NCBI GenBank assembly: GCA_038501625.1 | Contig: JAZAYU010000053.1 | Span: 792,501 to 856,500, forward strand | Source of the DNA: Corbicula japonica | Lineage: Eukaryota; Mollusca; Bivalvia; Venerida; Cyrenidae | Direction of reading: 5' to 3' | Length of the DNA: 64,000 nt | Shown here: in pieces, positions 32,106-44,910 of the stretch | Layout of the letters: the number at the start of each line of letters is the position of its first letter | Position numbering within the stretch: position 1 is the first letter of the stretch | Program-made: the position numbers and the translations under genes | The notes under the pieces: generated by a model | Told to the model about the DNA's origin: nothing | The model's input: the letters and a program-made list of their open reading frames with translations, nothing else | The model's database searches: none

Positions 32106-32668
32106 CTGGTTAAAGTTGTATAGCCTGTTAGTCTGATATTAAGTAGACTGGTCATTGACTATGGTTATTTGCAGTCTTTTAAAAGTCACCAGTGGAGGCA
32201 ATCATTAAAGTTGATCATAATTACAGTAAATTTTATATATTTTCTTATTGTTAATGTTTGGAGATTTATTCCATCATGCTGATATGCTGTTCTAGACCAG
32301 TTTAATTTTTAAGCTGTGCAAAATTGCCTGACCATCTATTTAATTAATATAAGTTGTAACCAAACTTAAAATTTAAACTAAAATAATTGTGTCATTTAAC
32401 TTTATATTAATTAATCTGGCTGAATAACAGGCTCGACAAACTTCATTAATAATAGAATCGAACGAAAAATAAACTTTCTCTCTGTTTATACATATAAAAA
32501 AACAATTGTAGTTTTAATATCATATCAAGTAAAGAACTCAGTACAATTTTCCATTAAATGCTCCCTACAGAACAACCGTTACATAACATTAATCTGTTAT
32601 AAATGATATTTAAAAAAAATCAGAAGCTTTGTGTTAAATAACTTTACATTGTTTGACGCAAATAACCA
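32106..32668. other. Gene-free stretch, nothing recognised
   Basis: AT-rich, no exon or repeat assignment. Confidence 0.5.
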
Positions 32669-33658
32669 CCAGGGCTTTCCCTAGGCAATTATGGCATACC
32701 GGCGCCGGGATGCCTTCATTTCTAAACTAACATTTGCAGGACGCTTATAATCCGCCAGTATGCCATAAATCCTGGCCGGGATGCTTTAAAATTCAATAAA
32801 CAAGGTATATAAACATGTCAAATTGCGAAACTTTCTCGCCAATTTCAAGCGTTTCTCTGATATTGTTAAGCGTCTACTGTACAAGATCACACCTTACAAT
32901 ATTTAATGAGCGTCTGCTGTGTATCAGAAGTCGGATAGTTTGATGAGTGTCTGTTGAATAGAGAGAAGATGGTCGTAAATCAAGCAATTAAGAACAGATT
33001 ATCTCCGCAGTTACAAAAAAAATTTATGATGGCCGAAATGAGATTAAAATAGGTATAATTATTGTTCTTTGATGACCTGCAAACTGTGAAGAGTTGTGAG
33101 CATGTTTAGTGGTAAATGATAATCTTGTCACTTTTATTAACTGGTGATTACAGAAGGTTTATTATAACAAATTATAACCAAAAATGAAGACGATTTTAAA
33201 GTATAAAAGTACTAACTGTTCATCTTTAAATGCTGTCCATATCAATAAATGGCCATTCTATTGAACATGTTGACTTTTCAACAAGTATTAAATTGTGGCA
33301 TAATCATAATGTCAACAACAGGTCTACAACCAATGGCTGTTTGACTAGTGTGAGATATGTTGCAACAAGAGACATTATTGTGGCATGTTTTTTTAGACTG
33401 ATGTACATGAAAAAATGAAGCAACAACTGTTTTGTTTTAAGTACAATAAATAGAAAGTCTGTGGTAGTTCTGTGAATTTCAAAGATGTACTTTGTCATAT
33501 TTCAATAAAACTTAGAAAACTATGTTGCTTTGTGCTAAATATATATTAATATATTTGTTAGATGCACCCCATAAACCATGTGAAAACATTTTGCATGAAT
33601 TAGCATGTCACGCATTTGATGCCAGGATGCCTTAAAATTTTTCTGGGGAAGGCCCTGG
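32669..33658. mobile_element. 1-kb element with CCAGGGC inverted ends
   Basis: Left CCAGGGCTTTCCCTAG and right CTGGGGAAGGCCCTGG are imperfect inverted repeats. GCCGGGATGC-type words recur near both ends (32706, 32776, 33620). Similar CAGGGC ends occur at 26371-26734. It is a probable non-autonomous hAT-like element; the superfamily is inferred from the ends alone. Confidence 0.6.
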
Positions 33659-34529
33659 TTTTGTCATCATTAGTTTTTTGTAATCATTTGGTTTTCAAAA
33701 TTCCCTTAGGGGTGTTAACAAAGAAATCTTGTCTTTCTGTATTGTGTTTGAAGTCATGTTCTTTTCAATAAGGTTTCTAATTATAACTGTAGTGACATAC
33801 AGGTTAATGGTCTTGTCCGCAAACTGCTGATATCATTTACCTTATTTAGCATTAAGATTTAAATGAGGACATGCCCTAGTGAATTCAGATATAAATATTT
33901 TGTCTCGGGTAAGATTTTACTTTCATTATCCAGTCTATTCAGTCAGATTATATTGACTGATAATGTTTTATATTTTAAAATAATTGAAATTATTTGTGTA
34001 AATATTTAATAGCGAATTACCGTTAATTTTAATAAAAAGATCTGTAAAAAAGAACAAGATCTGTAAGTAAATATTATATTTTGTTTACATACTTAACAAC
34101 TTTTAAAACAGTTTTCAAAAGTGATTACTTACAAGTTTCTAGTAGTTTTGTATTTTGTAGAATTGTTTACCTCACCTTTGTACAAAAGGGTATGTCAGAA
34201 AATATTGTAATACAGATGAAATTTGTTATGTTTATTTCAGTCAGAAATGGTTGCGATCACATAATAAACTAGAAGAAGGAATCATTTTTGAAGTCAAATG
34301 AAATTTGTCACATGGCAAGTTTAAAAATGCAATAGGGACTTCAATAATATATTTGAAAGAAAGTTAAAACAGATTTATTTTTTCACCTTGATTACATAAT
34401 GCAACTAGTTAATACAAAGTTACCAGCATGGTAATTACTACCATCTTTAACTAATTGAGATTTTATAAAAATGGTATTATATGAAAAGCTTTGCTTTTTT
34501 CTGTGACATAATTTAATACACCTGTACCC
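33659..34529. other. Gene-free stretch, nothing recognised
   Basis: Strongly AT-rich sequence without exon signals. Confidence 0.5.
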
Positions 34530-34665
34530 AAGGTTATAAAACTGAGCATGGAAACCAGTCTCAAATCTCAAGCATCTGATTGGCTGAAATGGCGACCAGT
34601 CACCATTTCAGCCAATCAGATGCTTGAGATTTGAGACTGGTTTCCATGCTCAGTTTTATAACCTT
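34530..34665. mobile_element. Palindromic CCAAT-box MITE, best preserved copy
   Basis: AAGGTTATAAAACTGAGCAT on the left and its exact reverse complement on the right. Arms of about 60 bp match almost without exception around a centre GGCGACCAGTCACC. CTGATTGGCT lies in the left arm and AGCCAATCAG in the right. The near-perfect match points to recent insertion or correction between arms. Confidence 0.9.
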
Positions 34666-35199
34666 CAGCCCGGTATTATTATCAAGATGAGAAACATACT
34701 TTTTAAGAAGTCAACCTTAAACCTATGTCCGATTTTCTGCAATTTACTTCCCAGCTGTTGTCCACTGAAACATTTTTAAACTTAGTGATGTAAAGAAAAA
34801 CTAAGATGGCATCTATTTCATTGTTTCTGTCGCATGTCCAACTTCAAACGTCTTAAAGCAGAAAATTCTCAAAAAGACTGTTTATTATCTGAAATAGCAA
34901 GTTAAATAACATTTGTTTGAATATTTGGATTTTGGAACTTGGATACATAAAGAATTTATAAGAACTATTTGCTGTATTGAGTTTGACATTGTAAAGCAAA
35001 TGAAAAGTACTGCTGTTACACTCTGCTAAGTAACTGGCAGGGTGGACCCCTGGACCGAATGAACTTTATAGAGGTGTGTCTACACTAGGGCATTGAGCTA
35101 ATTAATTCCCCAACTCCCCGGTCAGCTCTAGTGCCGAAGTAGACCCAGTGTAGACCCCACAAACAACAGACAAACAATTCATTCATTTCATTCCGGTCG
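34666..35199. other. Gene-free stretch, nothing recognised
   Basis: No exon signal. A possible upstream KLHL exon or promoter in this region cannot be identified by eye. Confidence 0.45.
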
Positions 35200-36158
35200 C
35201 ATATTTATGACCAAGTTTGCTACTTAGTAGCAAACAGTGTAGATCCAGATCAGACAGCAAAGATGTGTTGACCTTCTAAACTTCCTAGATCACTGTACTT
35301 TATTAATTAACCCTTTCCTCCATATACGCCTTTTTACGCATGTGTGACCAGTGTAGATCAAGATCAGCCGGCACGATCAGGATCTGCACTGGTTGCATTT
35401 TGGTCAGAAATAACCTGACGAATCGTAAAGCGAACAGTGCAGATCCTGATTAGATGGCACGGATGTGCCAGGTGATCTGGATCTATAATGTTTGCCCATG
35501 CAATAAAGATGTGTCTATGGAGGAAAAGGTTAATCAAGAATTTTAATTTAATTCTTTAATCTTTGACTTTGTCACATGTGGGAACAGTGTAGATGCAGAT
35601 CAGCCTGAACATTATTGCAGTCAGAAAGTAGATCTACCATGTATATACATTGTTTGCCTCTTGGCCAAAATTAACACAATGAATCCTTTAACAAAAAGTG
35701 TTATGAATCCTTAACCCTTTCCTCGATAAATATGCATTTTTATGCATGTGCAACCAGTGTAGATCCAGATAAGCCGGCACATCCATGCTGTCTGATCAGG
35801 ATCTGCACTGTTTGCTTTTTCATTTGTTGGGTTATTTCTGGCTAAAAATGCAACCAGTGGATCCTGATCAGGCAGCACAGATGTGTGGCTGATCTGAATC
35901 TACACTGGTCTCACATGCATAAAAATGCTTATATATGGAGGAAAGGGTAAAACAAATAGTGTTGGTCATGATTGAACTGCACTAATATGTAGAGTGCTGG
36001 TTGCACAGTTGTGGTTCATTAGCTTAGGTTATTTCTTACTAAGATGTGATCAGTGCAGATCCATATAAGATGCATGGATGTGCTGACTGATCTGGATCTA
36101 CTATGGTAGCACATGCATTAAAAGGTACATCTACCAGTATATGGAGTAAGGGGTTGAT
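35200..36158. mobile_element. TTAA-type MITE cluster just upstream of the KLHL gene
   Basis: A fragment at about 35225-35285, then copies at 35308-35534, 35555-35715, 35710-35952 and a partial one at about 36000-36158. The 35710-35952 copy runs TTAACCCTTTCCTCGATAAA to ATATATGGAGGAAAGGG. The last partial copy ends only 20 bp before the splice acceptor of the first coding KLHL exon, so this exon's 5' flank is MITE sequence. Confidence 0.82.
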
Positions 36159-36197
36159 TTTAATATTTTGATTCCAGAAGTTGGTGTGGGAGAAAGC

Positions 36198-39100
36198 ATG
36201 GTGATTCACACGGTGATTCGGCAGTCGTGTGCCGACCCTCAGGTGACCTTTGAGGCATCAGACCACGGTGATGTAGTTCTGGCTGGACTGACCAAGCTAC
36301 GAGATATGCAGCAGTTGTTTGACGTTGTACTGGCTGTAGAGAATGACAGATTGCCTGCTCACAGGGTCGTGTTAGCTTCATGTAGCGAATATTTCAGGTA
36401 TACAAAAAAAACAAGTATTTTAGATATAAGATTTTGAACAGTTGAAACATGTTAATGTATTTCCTGAAGAATAGTAAGATCAAATTTAAAGTTTTGTAAG
36501 CTATGTTTGAGTTTTGATTTAAATAAGCTGTCAAAGTATAAATAGTAGAGTTTAAGGTTTAACATCGTCCACTGTCTCCTATGGGTCACATTTATATGTA
36601 TGAATGGTTTAACATTATTACAGGTAATCTGTGTACATTACCCTAGCTCTTTACAGAGACTCCCAGATTCTTTTATTGTAACTAGTGTGTACATGCACTG
36701 GCATTCTTCTTTCTGGGATTGAATCAGAACTTGTATGGTGAGAAACACTCAAGCATTTTACAAATTACACTTGGTCATGGTTCAAACCCATGACTTCTAG
36801 ATTGCTAAGACAAAGTGGGTAACCAGGGGTCAGCTTGCCATAACTTATAACCACCAAGATCTTGCACTAAAGTGCATTAATTTTATTCATTTTTAGCTCG
36901 ACTATTCGAAGAATAGGGGAGCTATCCTACTCGCCCCGGTGTCGGCGTCGGCGTCGGCGTCCGTTAAACAAAAAATGCACTTTGGTCCATTACTTGAAAA
37001 CTACTTATGATATCAACTCGAAACTTGGAATATATATTCACCATCAAATTCTACATCATTACCAACAAGACCCATAACTCTGCTTCCAATATTTTTCAAG
37101 TTATGCCCCTTTTTCACTCAAATTTTGCGTTAAGGAAAATATGCACTTTGGTCCATAACTTATAAACTACTTGAGATATCAACTTGAAATATATATTCAC
37201 CATCAAATTCTACATCATTACCAACAAGACCCATAACTCTGCTGTCAATATATTTCAAGTTATGCCCCTTTTTTCTTACATTTTGTGTCAAGCAAAATAT
37301 GCATTTTGCCTCTAACTTTAAAACTAATTGAGATATTGCCTTGAAACTTGAAATATATTTTCACCATCAAAATCTACATCATAACCAACAAGACCCATAA
37401 CCCTTCTTCCAATATTTTTCAAATTATGCCCCTTTTTCGCTTACATTTTGTGTTAAGCAAAATATACAGTCGGCCCTTAACTTCGTTATGAATGGAGGGA
37501 TTTCAAAATAACTTGGCACAAATGTTCACCATGACAAGGCGGTGTGTCGCGTACAATACCCATGCCTGTAGGTCCAAAGTCAAGGTCACTGTTACTAAAA
37601 ATAGAATTTTCTTGCAAAATTGTGTCCGCTCTGTAACTTTGTTATTTCTTATTGGGTTTTTAAATAACTTGGTATAATTGTTCACCATATCAAGACGGTG
37701 TGTCACGTACATGCCCAAGCCTGTATGTCAATGGTCAAGGTCACTGTTGCTAAAAATAGAATTTTCTTGTCTAGGCTGTTACTTTGTTATGAATGGAGGG
37801 ATTTCAAAATATCTTGGCACAAATGTTCACCATGACAAGGCGGTGTGTCCGCACAATACCCATGCCTGTAGATCCAAGGTCAAGGTCACTGTTACTAAAA
37901 ATAGAATTTTCTTGTCCAGGCTGTAACTTTGTTATGAATGGAAGGATTTCAAAATAATTTGACACAAATGTTCACCATGACAGGGCGGTGTGTCACGTAC
38001 CATGCCCATGCCTGTAGGTCAAAGGTCAAGGTCACTGTTACTAAAAATAGAATTATCTTGTCCTGGCTGTTACTTTGTTATAAATGGAGGGATTTTAAAA
38101 TAACTTTGCACAAATGTTCATGAAAAGGCAGTGTGTCCGCACAATACCCAAGCCTGAAGGTCCAAGGTCAAGGTCACTGTTACCAAAAATAGAATTTTCT
38201 TGTCCAGGCTGTAACTTCATTATAAATGGAGGGATTTCAAAAAAACTTGACACAAATGTTCACCATGAAAGGGCAGTGTATCGCGTATTATTCCCATCAT
38301 TGCACTTGAGTGTCTGAAAATGATGCATAGCGGGGCATCCATGTCCTATGGACACATTTCTAGTTTCACTTATATTTTCACTTAAGTGCACTTCATCGAT
38401 AACTTTGCAAATACTTAAGGTATCAACTTCAAACTACCATTATATTTTCATTTCAGTTCTTTTTCTGTAACATTACTGAAGTGATTGATATTTGACTAAA
38501 AGTAAATGTCTCTAATAAAAAATTACTAACAAGTTTTCTAACAAATTCAGAAATATTTCATAGTTATTCCCCTATGGTACATTTAGGAATTATTTCTGTT
38601 ATTTGAAAAGAATTTCTCCCGTACCATTCACTTGTAAATATTTTTCCTGATTGCACATGAATGTATGGCCATAGTTGTTATTGTTTTAATCTTCAAATTG
38701 CATTTGTTTCAAATGATTCGAATAGTCGAGCATGCTGTCTCCTCTGACAGCTCTTGTTAAATAAGAAGTGAAAGGATAATTTATTAGATTTTGTCAAGAT
38801 ACCCTTCAATTATTTTGGCCATGGCCCTTAGGCCTACATTTTCAATATAAATGATGTCAAACTAAATATAGTATATCAATCATTTCCAGCATAATAGCTG
38901 TCAGCCCACATTCACAACCCCTGTAGATCCATTGCATGTAAACCCATATATTTATTTTATGCTTTCCAGTGAATTATAGAATTTTCTCAGTGAAATAAAA
39001 GTGATATTTCACTGTTTTCAAACAGTGGAATATCATTTTCCTTTTCACTGTTTTTTAGTGTTGGTACCCGAATGCACATACATTCCGATTGAGAACGTTT

Positions 39101-42100
39101 AGAAAACAGGTTCAAGTTGGGGTATATGACGTCATGACCTAATGTCATACACAAACGTTTTTTTAGCGCCTTTTTTCTGTCGAATTTATGCAAATTGTGC
39201 ACTTAAAGCATAAAATAAAAAGAAAATGTGTTTTTACCAGTGAAAGATAGAAATATGTTTCACTCATGGACTTCGGAATTATGTATTTTTACTCGGTGAA
39301 ATATATTTCTATCTTAGACTTGTAAAAACAAATATCCTCTATATGTATCTCCAGTTGAAGCAGACATAAAGATAACTCCTTTAGTAGTTTACAAGAATGT
39401 CTGATGTACACCTATAAACATTACCTCTATACTCTTGCATGAATGACCTGTTTAAATTTAGATAAAATGAAAACATGTGTATACCCATTTGATGAGCCTA
39501 TATACAAAAAGAGAGCAAAACATGCAATTGCATTCTGTGTGGGTCAGAAGAATCGTTTCAGTCTGATGCCTATTGTATAACTTGGATTTGATGGTTTCAG
39601 ATTTCTTGGGAAGCACGCATGCTTACCCTTGACCATTTGCCCGCTTGAACCTTAAATCCTTGACTGGCAGCTGATCTTACATTACTACACTGTTGATTTA
39701 ATGATTCAAATAAACTTATTCCAGTACAATACAATATATTAATAACTATTATAGTGAGAACATTTGTTTACAATATACTTATATTTGTTTTTACAGAGCT
39801 ATGTTCACAGATGGTCTGTTAGAATGTCGACTAGATGAGATCCGCTTGAATGGTGTAACTTCAAAGGGCATGAGAAACCTCATTGACTTCGCCTATTCCT
39901 CTAAAATTGACATCAATGCTGGTAATTAGTAGTGAATATTGTCCTTTTCCCTTGTGATACATGTACCTTTTATGCAATACAAGCTTTTGGACCACAGAAT
40001 GATATGTCATAATTGATAATACAGTAGATATTTGTTTTACCATGATAAATAGAAATATATATCATCAGATGAGAGCTGGAATTCATATTTACATGATTCA
40101 TGAGTTTACAAGACTTTGTGAAAAATATTTCTATCTTTCACTGGTTTAAAATATGTAATGCTTTAAGTTATTTCATGTATATTTAAATTATTTAAATGAT
40201 TTTGACAGAAAAATTGCTTGAAACAGCACCCAAAAAGTTTGTTTATGATATTATGTCATATACCCAAATATGAACCCATTTTCTAAAGTTCTCATTTGAC
40301 ATACAATGTACATAGGAGGATCAAAGTGAAAAAATGTTAAAATAAAAATGATATTTCAAGTGGATTATCACTTTTGTTCACCAAGAAAACTAAGTTCACA
40401 GGAAAGCATAATGTAAAATTTGTTTGATCTCTAAATATGTTTGTGCTCAGATTTTTCATGTTATTCTCAATTTATAGGGATATCCCAACATGTTGTCTTG
40501 ACAAGTGATATAACTTGCTTCAGATTTTACATCTCTTTATGTTTGATACTGTTGTGATAAAAAAATTCTAAAACGTTAATGGAAACTTTAAACATAATTA
40601 TTATTTAATTGTATTCATTGGATTATACAAGAAGAAATGGGTTTATATGATAATGTGTTGGGAGTTGAATGTCTTCATTGATATAGTCATATCATCATAC
40701 AAGGTATTTGACACAAAAGGTAGATGGAGTATTAGATTATCTTCCTGCTTGTATTTCCTTTCCTAAGAGATAAAGGATATTACATCACTGGATAATCATT
40801 GTATTTCAATTTGAATACCTTCTTATCTGATTCATAAACAGGAAAAGTTTAAAATACGAAAACTAATATTAATGATGTTAGTTTTTATTACTGAGGAAGT
40901 TTAACCCTTTCCTCCATAGACACACCTTTATTGCAAGGGCGAACAGTTTAGATCCAGATCAGCTGACACATCTGTGCTGTCTGATCAGGATCTAAACTGT
41001 TTGCTTTTTGATTAATTTGGTTATTTCTGACCAAGAAGAGACCAGTGTAAATCCAGATCAGCTGACATGTATGTGTTGTCTGATCAGAGTCTTCATTAGT
41101 TACAAATGGGATAAAACCTGTAAAGATTAATTACTTTTTTGCAAATCAGTGAAAATTGATTAAATGTTCATATACAAGACTGTAGGAGTAAGTGATTGAC
41201 AAATGTCTTATTTTTAATATTTCAGATAACGTGGAGGATGTGTTATGTGCAGCCAATCATATACAGTTAATGCCTGTTGTTGAGGCTTGTATTAACTTCC
41301 TGAAATCCCACATTGTGTTGACCAACTGTGTTGATATGCTGACAATTGCAGAGCTCTTTACACTGAATGATCTCACACTGTATATCTACAAATACATATC
41401 CAAAAACTTCTTCTCTCTGGGAATGACTGCAGAATTCTGCAAGCTGTCTGATGACCAATTGCTGAAGTTGTTACAGTTGAACTATCCAGTAGATTGCACA
41501 GAGGCTGATGTGTTGTCAGCTGTGATTGGTTGGATTGTACATCACTATGGCTACAATCTGAAGACTGCCAAGAAGTTCTTATCCGAGGTTAATTTTAGCA
41601 GTATGACTCATGAAGATCTACACACAATACCAAATGCCTCAGATCTAAATAAAATGCTCATTGAAGACAGTGCAGGTACGTTACAGTCCTTGTTTAATTG
41701 TGCATGTGGTACATACAGACAGGTACCTGGCCTGATAAATGTACGAGGATTCACCGAGTCAGTGGTGGTGTGTGGTGGTTTCCGACCAGGAGAGGGGATG
41801 AGCAACAGTGTTCAGTCATACAACACTGCCACAGGAAAGATGCAATACCTATCATGTGTTCCACATGTGGACCAGTGCAATTTTGGGGTAACAGTGACAA
41901 GTAATAAACTGTATGTGATTGGTGGTTGCTATAACGATGATCACATGGAAGAGTTCATTCATGGCTATGGGTTTTGTTATGATCCTGCAATGGATAGATG
42001 GGAGGTTGTCTCCCCTATGCTAACAGAGAGATGCAGGTTCTATCTAGGATCTGTGAACAACAGTTTATATGCTATAGGGGGTGATCCTGCAGCCTCGACT

Positions 42101-42718
42101 GGTAACACAGAGTTTGCTCAATGTGAAAGATATGACCTTGACTCTAAAACCTGGCAACCAATTTCACCATTGCCAGGTAACAGAATGGAGCATGCTGGGA
42201 CAGTGCTTGGTAACAGTTTGTTTATTTCTGGTGGTCTACAGGACCAAGAGGGTCCAGTTTTCAATACATTCTTCAAATATGACACAATGACTGACATGTG
42301 GTTACAGCTACCCTCTATGCCTTATGCCCGGGCTGACCACACCATGTTTAGCTATGCTGGGAAGATCTTTGTGATAGGTGGCTGGTATGAAGATGACATA
42401 TCTCACCAAAGAATCATGGCATCCACAGTTGACTGCTTTGACTTCAACAAGGGGCAATGGGAAACTGTTCACAGCATTGCATCCCCCCGGCTTTATGCCA
42501 CCTATACCTTGAAACAGGACAAGGTCATCATTATAGGTGGCTGGTTACATGGTGATTGTCAGATGAAGTGTGATACTGTAGAAATCCTTGACCTTGAAAC
42601 CTTGACCTGGGATCAATCCTCCACAAGTTCCAACCCAGCCCCCCAGGCAGTCTGGGAACATGCAAGCTGTACAATGTATGTGCCTACCTGTGCAATAGCA
42701 GAATCAGTTCCTTCGTAA
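36198..42718 (+). CDS. Kelch-like protein (BTB-BACK-Kelch), three coding exons
   Basis: Exons 36198-36397 (acceptor at 36178, first in-frame ATG 36198), 39797-39921 and 41226-42718. GT/AG junctions and phases agree, giving 605 aa, the usual KLHL length. Residues about 30-138 form the BTB domain (FDVVLAVENDRLPAHRVVLA, then SCSEYFRAMFTDGLLE across the first junction). Residues about 139-240 form the BACK domain (NCVDMLTIAELFTLNDLTLY). From about 285 there are six Kelch blades, each marked by a GG pair: VVVCGG, LYVIGG, LYAIGG, LFISGG, IFVIGG, VIIIGG. Proteins of this layout bind cullin-3 through BTB/BACK and recruit substrates with the propeller (family knowledge). The BTB region recalls KLHL9/13/26, but I cannot name the orthologue. 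The frame stays open upstream of the ATG within the exon, so a coding or non-coding 5' exon probably exists to the left. Confidence 0.94.
36895..38758. mobile_element. Pearl-like element in KLHL intron 1
   Basis: Subterminal inverted repeats CTCGACTATTCGAA (36898-36911) and TTCGAATAGTCGAG (38717-38730). A (GTCGGC)n microsatellite lies at about 36941-36962. Two core arrays follow: three copies of about 165 bp at 36965-37455 (ACCAACAAGACCCATAACTC) and about six copies of 143 bp at 37460-38290 (GTCAAGGTCACTGTTACTAA, TTCACCATGACAAGGCGGTG). A 3' hairpin GCTGTC-TCCTCT-GACAGC (38734-38751) sits next to the terminal CTCTTGTT. Subterminal inverted repeats, a microsatellite, cores and a 3' hairpin match Helentron-associated elements. 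No protein is encoded. Confidence 0.82.
38980..40400. repeat. Inverted pair of a dispersed repeat around KLHL exon 2
   Basis: About 39080-39310 (TTAGAAAACAGGTTCAAG, GGGTATATGACGTCATG, CCAGTGAAAGATAGAAATAT) is matched in reverse by about 40100-40310 (ATATTTCTATCTTTCACTGG, GTCATATACCC, CCATTTTCTAAA). Part of the family is seen again at about 43900-44180 (TGACGTCACAACAG, GGTGAAATATACACG). The two intronic copies flank exon 39797-39921. Confidence 0.65.
40901..41133. mobile_element. TTAA-type MITE in KLHL intron 2
   Basis: TTAACCCTTTCCTCCATAGA at the left; internal CAGTTTAGATCCAGATCAGC and CTGATCAGGATCTAAACTG; right end decayed (AAAACCTGTAAAGATTAA). It lies about 90 bp upstream of exon 3. Confidence 0.8.
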
Positions 42719-43345
42719 CTGTTTATTCCACAGATATGAGTTTGATTGCATAGAAGAACAGTTTAGATCCAGATCAGCCAGCTGATCTGGGCCATCTTAT
42801 CAGGATTTAAACTGTTTGCTTTTAGATTTATAGGTTATTTCTGATATTGTCAGTCGAGATCAGGTGACAGATTTGGCAGCTGATCTGTAGCTCAGCTAAT
42901 CACCCATTAGATAAAAGGTGTATATATGGAATCAACGGTCAAAATATATATTAATGAAAATTTAACCCACTAAATTCATGTAATAGACTTGCCTGTGTAT
43001 GAAATTAAAGACTGTCCATTGATAGTTTTAAGGTGTTATTTTACAGATGTTGGTTCAGTGTGTCTGCAGTCAGACTAAAATGATGTGCAATGTGATCTAT
43101 TTGAACACATAACCCTTTCCTCCATATATACACTTGTATGAACGCTGTAGATCCAGATAAGCCAGCACATCAATGCTGTCTGAAAGGGATCTACACTATT
43201 CGTTTCAGTCAGAAATAACCTATTAGAATGAATTAAAAAGTGAACAGTGCAGATCCTGATCAGACGGCACAGATTTGCGGCTGATCTGAATCTACACTGT
43301 TCACCCATGCCATGAAGTCATATATAAGAATCAAAGGGTTAAGAT
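42719..43345. mobile_element. Two TTAA-type MITEs downstream of the KLHL stop
   Basis: A diverged copy from about 42730 to 42945 (CAGTTTAGATCCAGATCAGC, TATCAGGATTTAAACTG) and a well-kept one at 43110-43342 (ATAACCCTTTCCTCCATATA to AATCAAAGGGTTAA). The first begins within about 30 bp of the stop codon, so the KLHL 3' untranslated region probably includes MITE sequence. ATTAAA at 43004-43009 is a weak poly(A) signal candidate. Confidence 0.78.
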
Positions 43346-44424
43346 GCGACTGTCTTATAAGTCATTGATATAACAGCAAATCCAAATTGTACCAGTATTG
43401 TTGTTTATTTTGACAACAGACCACAAGTATATGTATGTTTCTGTGATGTAGCTCTTTTACTTTGTGCAATTATTTAATAATTTGCCGTGATTTGCCAAGT
43501 CTGTTCAACTATTGCATAAAAATTATGCAAGAAAAGTTAATGTTTGATTGTGAGGCTTGAAATGTATTTTCAAATCATTGGCCTAATATAAAAAATTCAT
43601 ACGAGATATTGAACTTATGAAATATTCACAAATTAGAACACGATATGTCCAAACATGACTATCTTGAACCTTTCCTGTTAGAGGTGCAAGATTTTGATAG
43701 ATTTCATGCTAGTTTTTCTGTATTCCCATGTTTCCAAATTGAAACTTTGGTCAACATGAGGTTTTGATGTAAGGCGGATGAAATATATTTATCAAACACA
43801 TGCTTAATATGAACAAGCTTTTCTATTGCTTTTGGCTTTTCCTTCTAATTTCTAATCTTACTTCTAAAAAATAATTTCAGTAAAAATCATTGAGAAGTGC
43901 AATTAATTTTATGACGTCACAACAGTGTTACCTAGATGGAGCACACTTCCCCGGTGCAGATTTATTCAATATTTGTTTGAGTCATTTTCTTTATTTTTTA
44001 TTCTGTATTATTCAAATGTTGTCAGATATTATACTATGTACATCAAGATATAGAGGTTAGTTGTCTTTACAATTGTTCGGTAGAAATATACTTTTACTCC
44101 ATGTATGTGAACTTTAGAATTAATATTGAAATTACATTAATTCAAAGATCACAGGTGAAATATACACGTATTTTTATCTTTCACTTCGACAATGTAAAAT
44201 GAAATATCCTGTTGATTTTTTGCTTTAATGAATTATTTTATGATAAATGATTTCAATATTAAACTTGTATGAAATTTGGCTTAAAACATTACTGACATTA
44301 CATCATGCTTTTTATGAAGACCCATGCTCAGATATGAAAATATTCCAGTTGGAAATTTAATGTCCATGCCATCACTGTTGTTCCACTGAGAAAGTTTATG
44401 AATACTTTATTTCATTTATACACC
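43346..44424. other. Gene-free stretch
   Basis: AT-rich; holds part of the dispersed repeat described at 38980-40400 (about 43900-44180). No exon signal. Confidence 0.5.
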
Positions 44425-44620
44425 TGTTAAGGTGGTTGTGACAGTCTGCCGACCAGTGTAGATCCAGATTAGCCGGCACATGCCATCTGATCAGAATCTG
44501 CACTGTTCGCTGTTTGGTCAGAAATAACCTACTGAATTAAACACAGTATAGATCCTGATCAGATGGCATGGATGTGCTTTTCTCTCTTAACCCAGGCAAT
44601 AAAGGTGTATCTATGGAGTG
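44425..44620. mobile_element. TTAA-type MITE, partly decayed
   Basis: GACCAGTGTAGATCCAGATT, CTGATCAGAATCTGCACTG and ATAGATCCTGATCAGATGG in family order, with the right terminus lost after AATAAAGGTGTATC. Confidence 0.72.
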
Positions 44621-44910
44621 TTATTTATGGAAAGCATAAAATAAATGAAAATCAAATAACTTTGAAGATATTTTGTGTAGATGACTCCAGGTATAGAGGT
44701 TATTGGGACCTGATGAGTTGGTTTATTAATGTTCACTTATTCATTGCATTATTTTATTTCAGGTTTTCAAAGCCTTTTACATTATATAGTATAACTATTT
44801 TTGTATTTTAAATGTACGTTTTTGGTAATTGTGTGTTCATTCATGTTTGTTTTTATGTTACAAATCAGAAATGCATTTTGCTTTTACTTATGAATATTTT
44901 AGCTTATCAG

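Noticed and set aside
36771..36835. tRNA-derived SINE head on the minus strand (GGGTTTGAACC)
   Set aside because: A B-box-like word only; the A box is not convincing and no element ends are visible.
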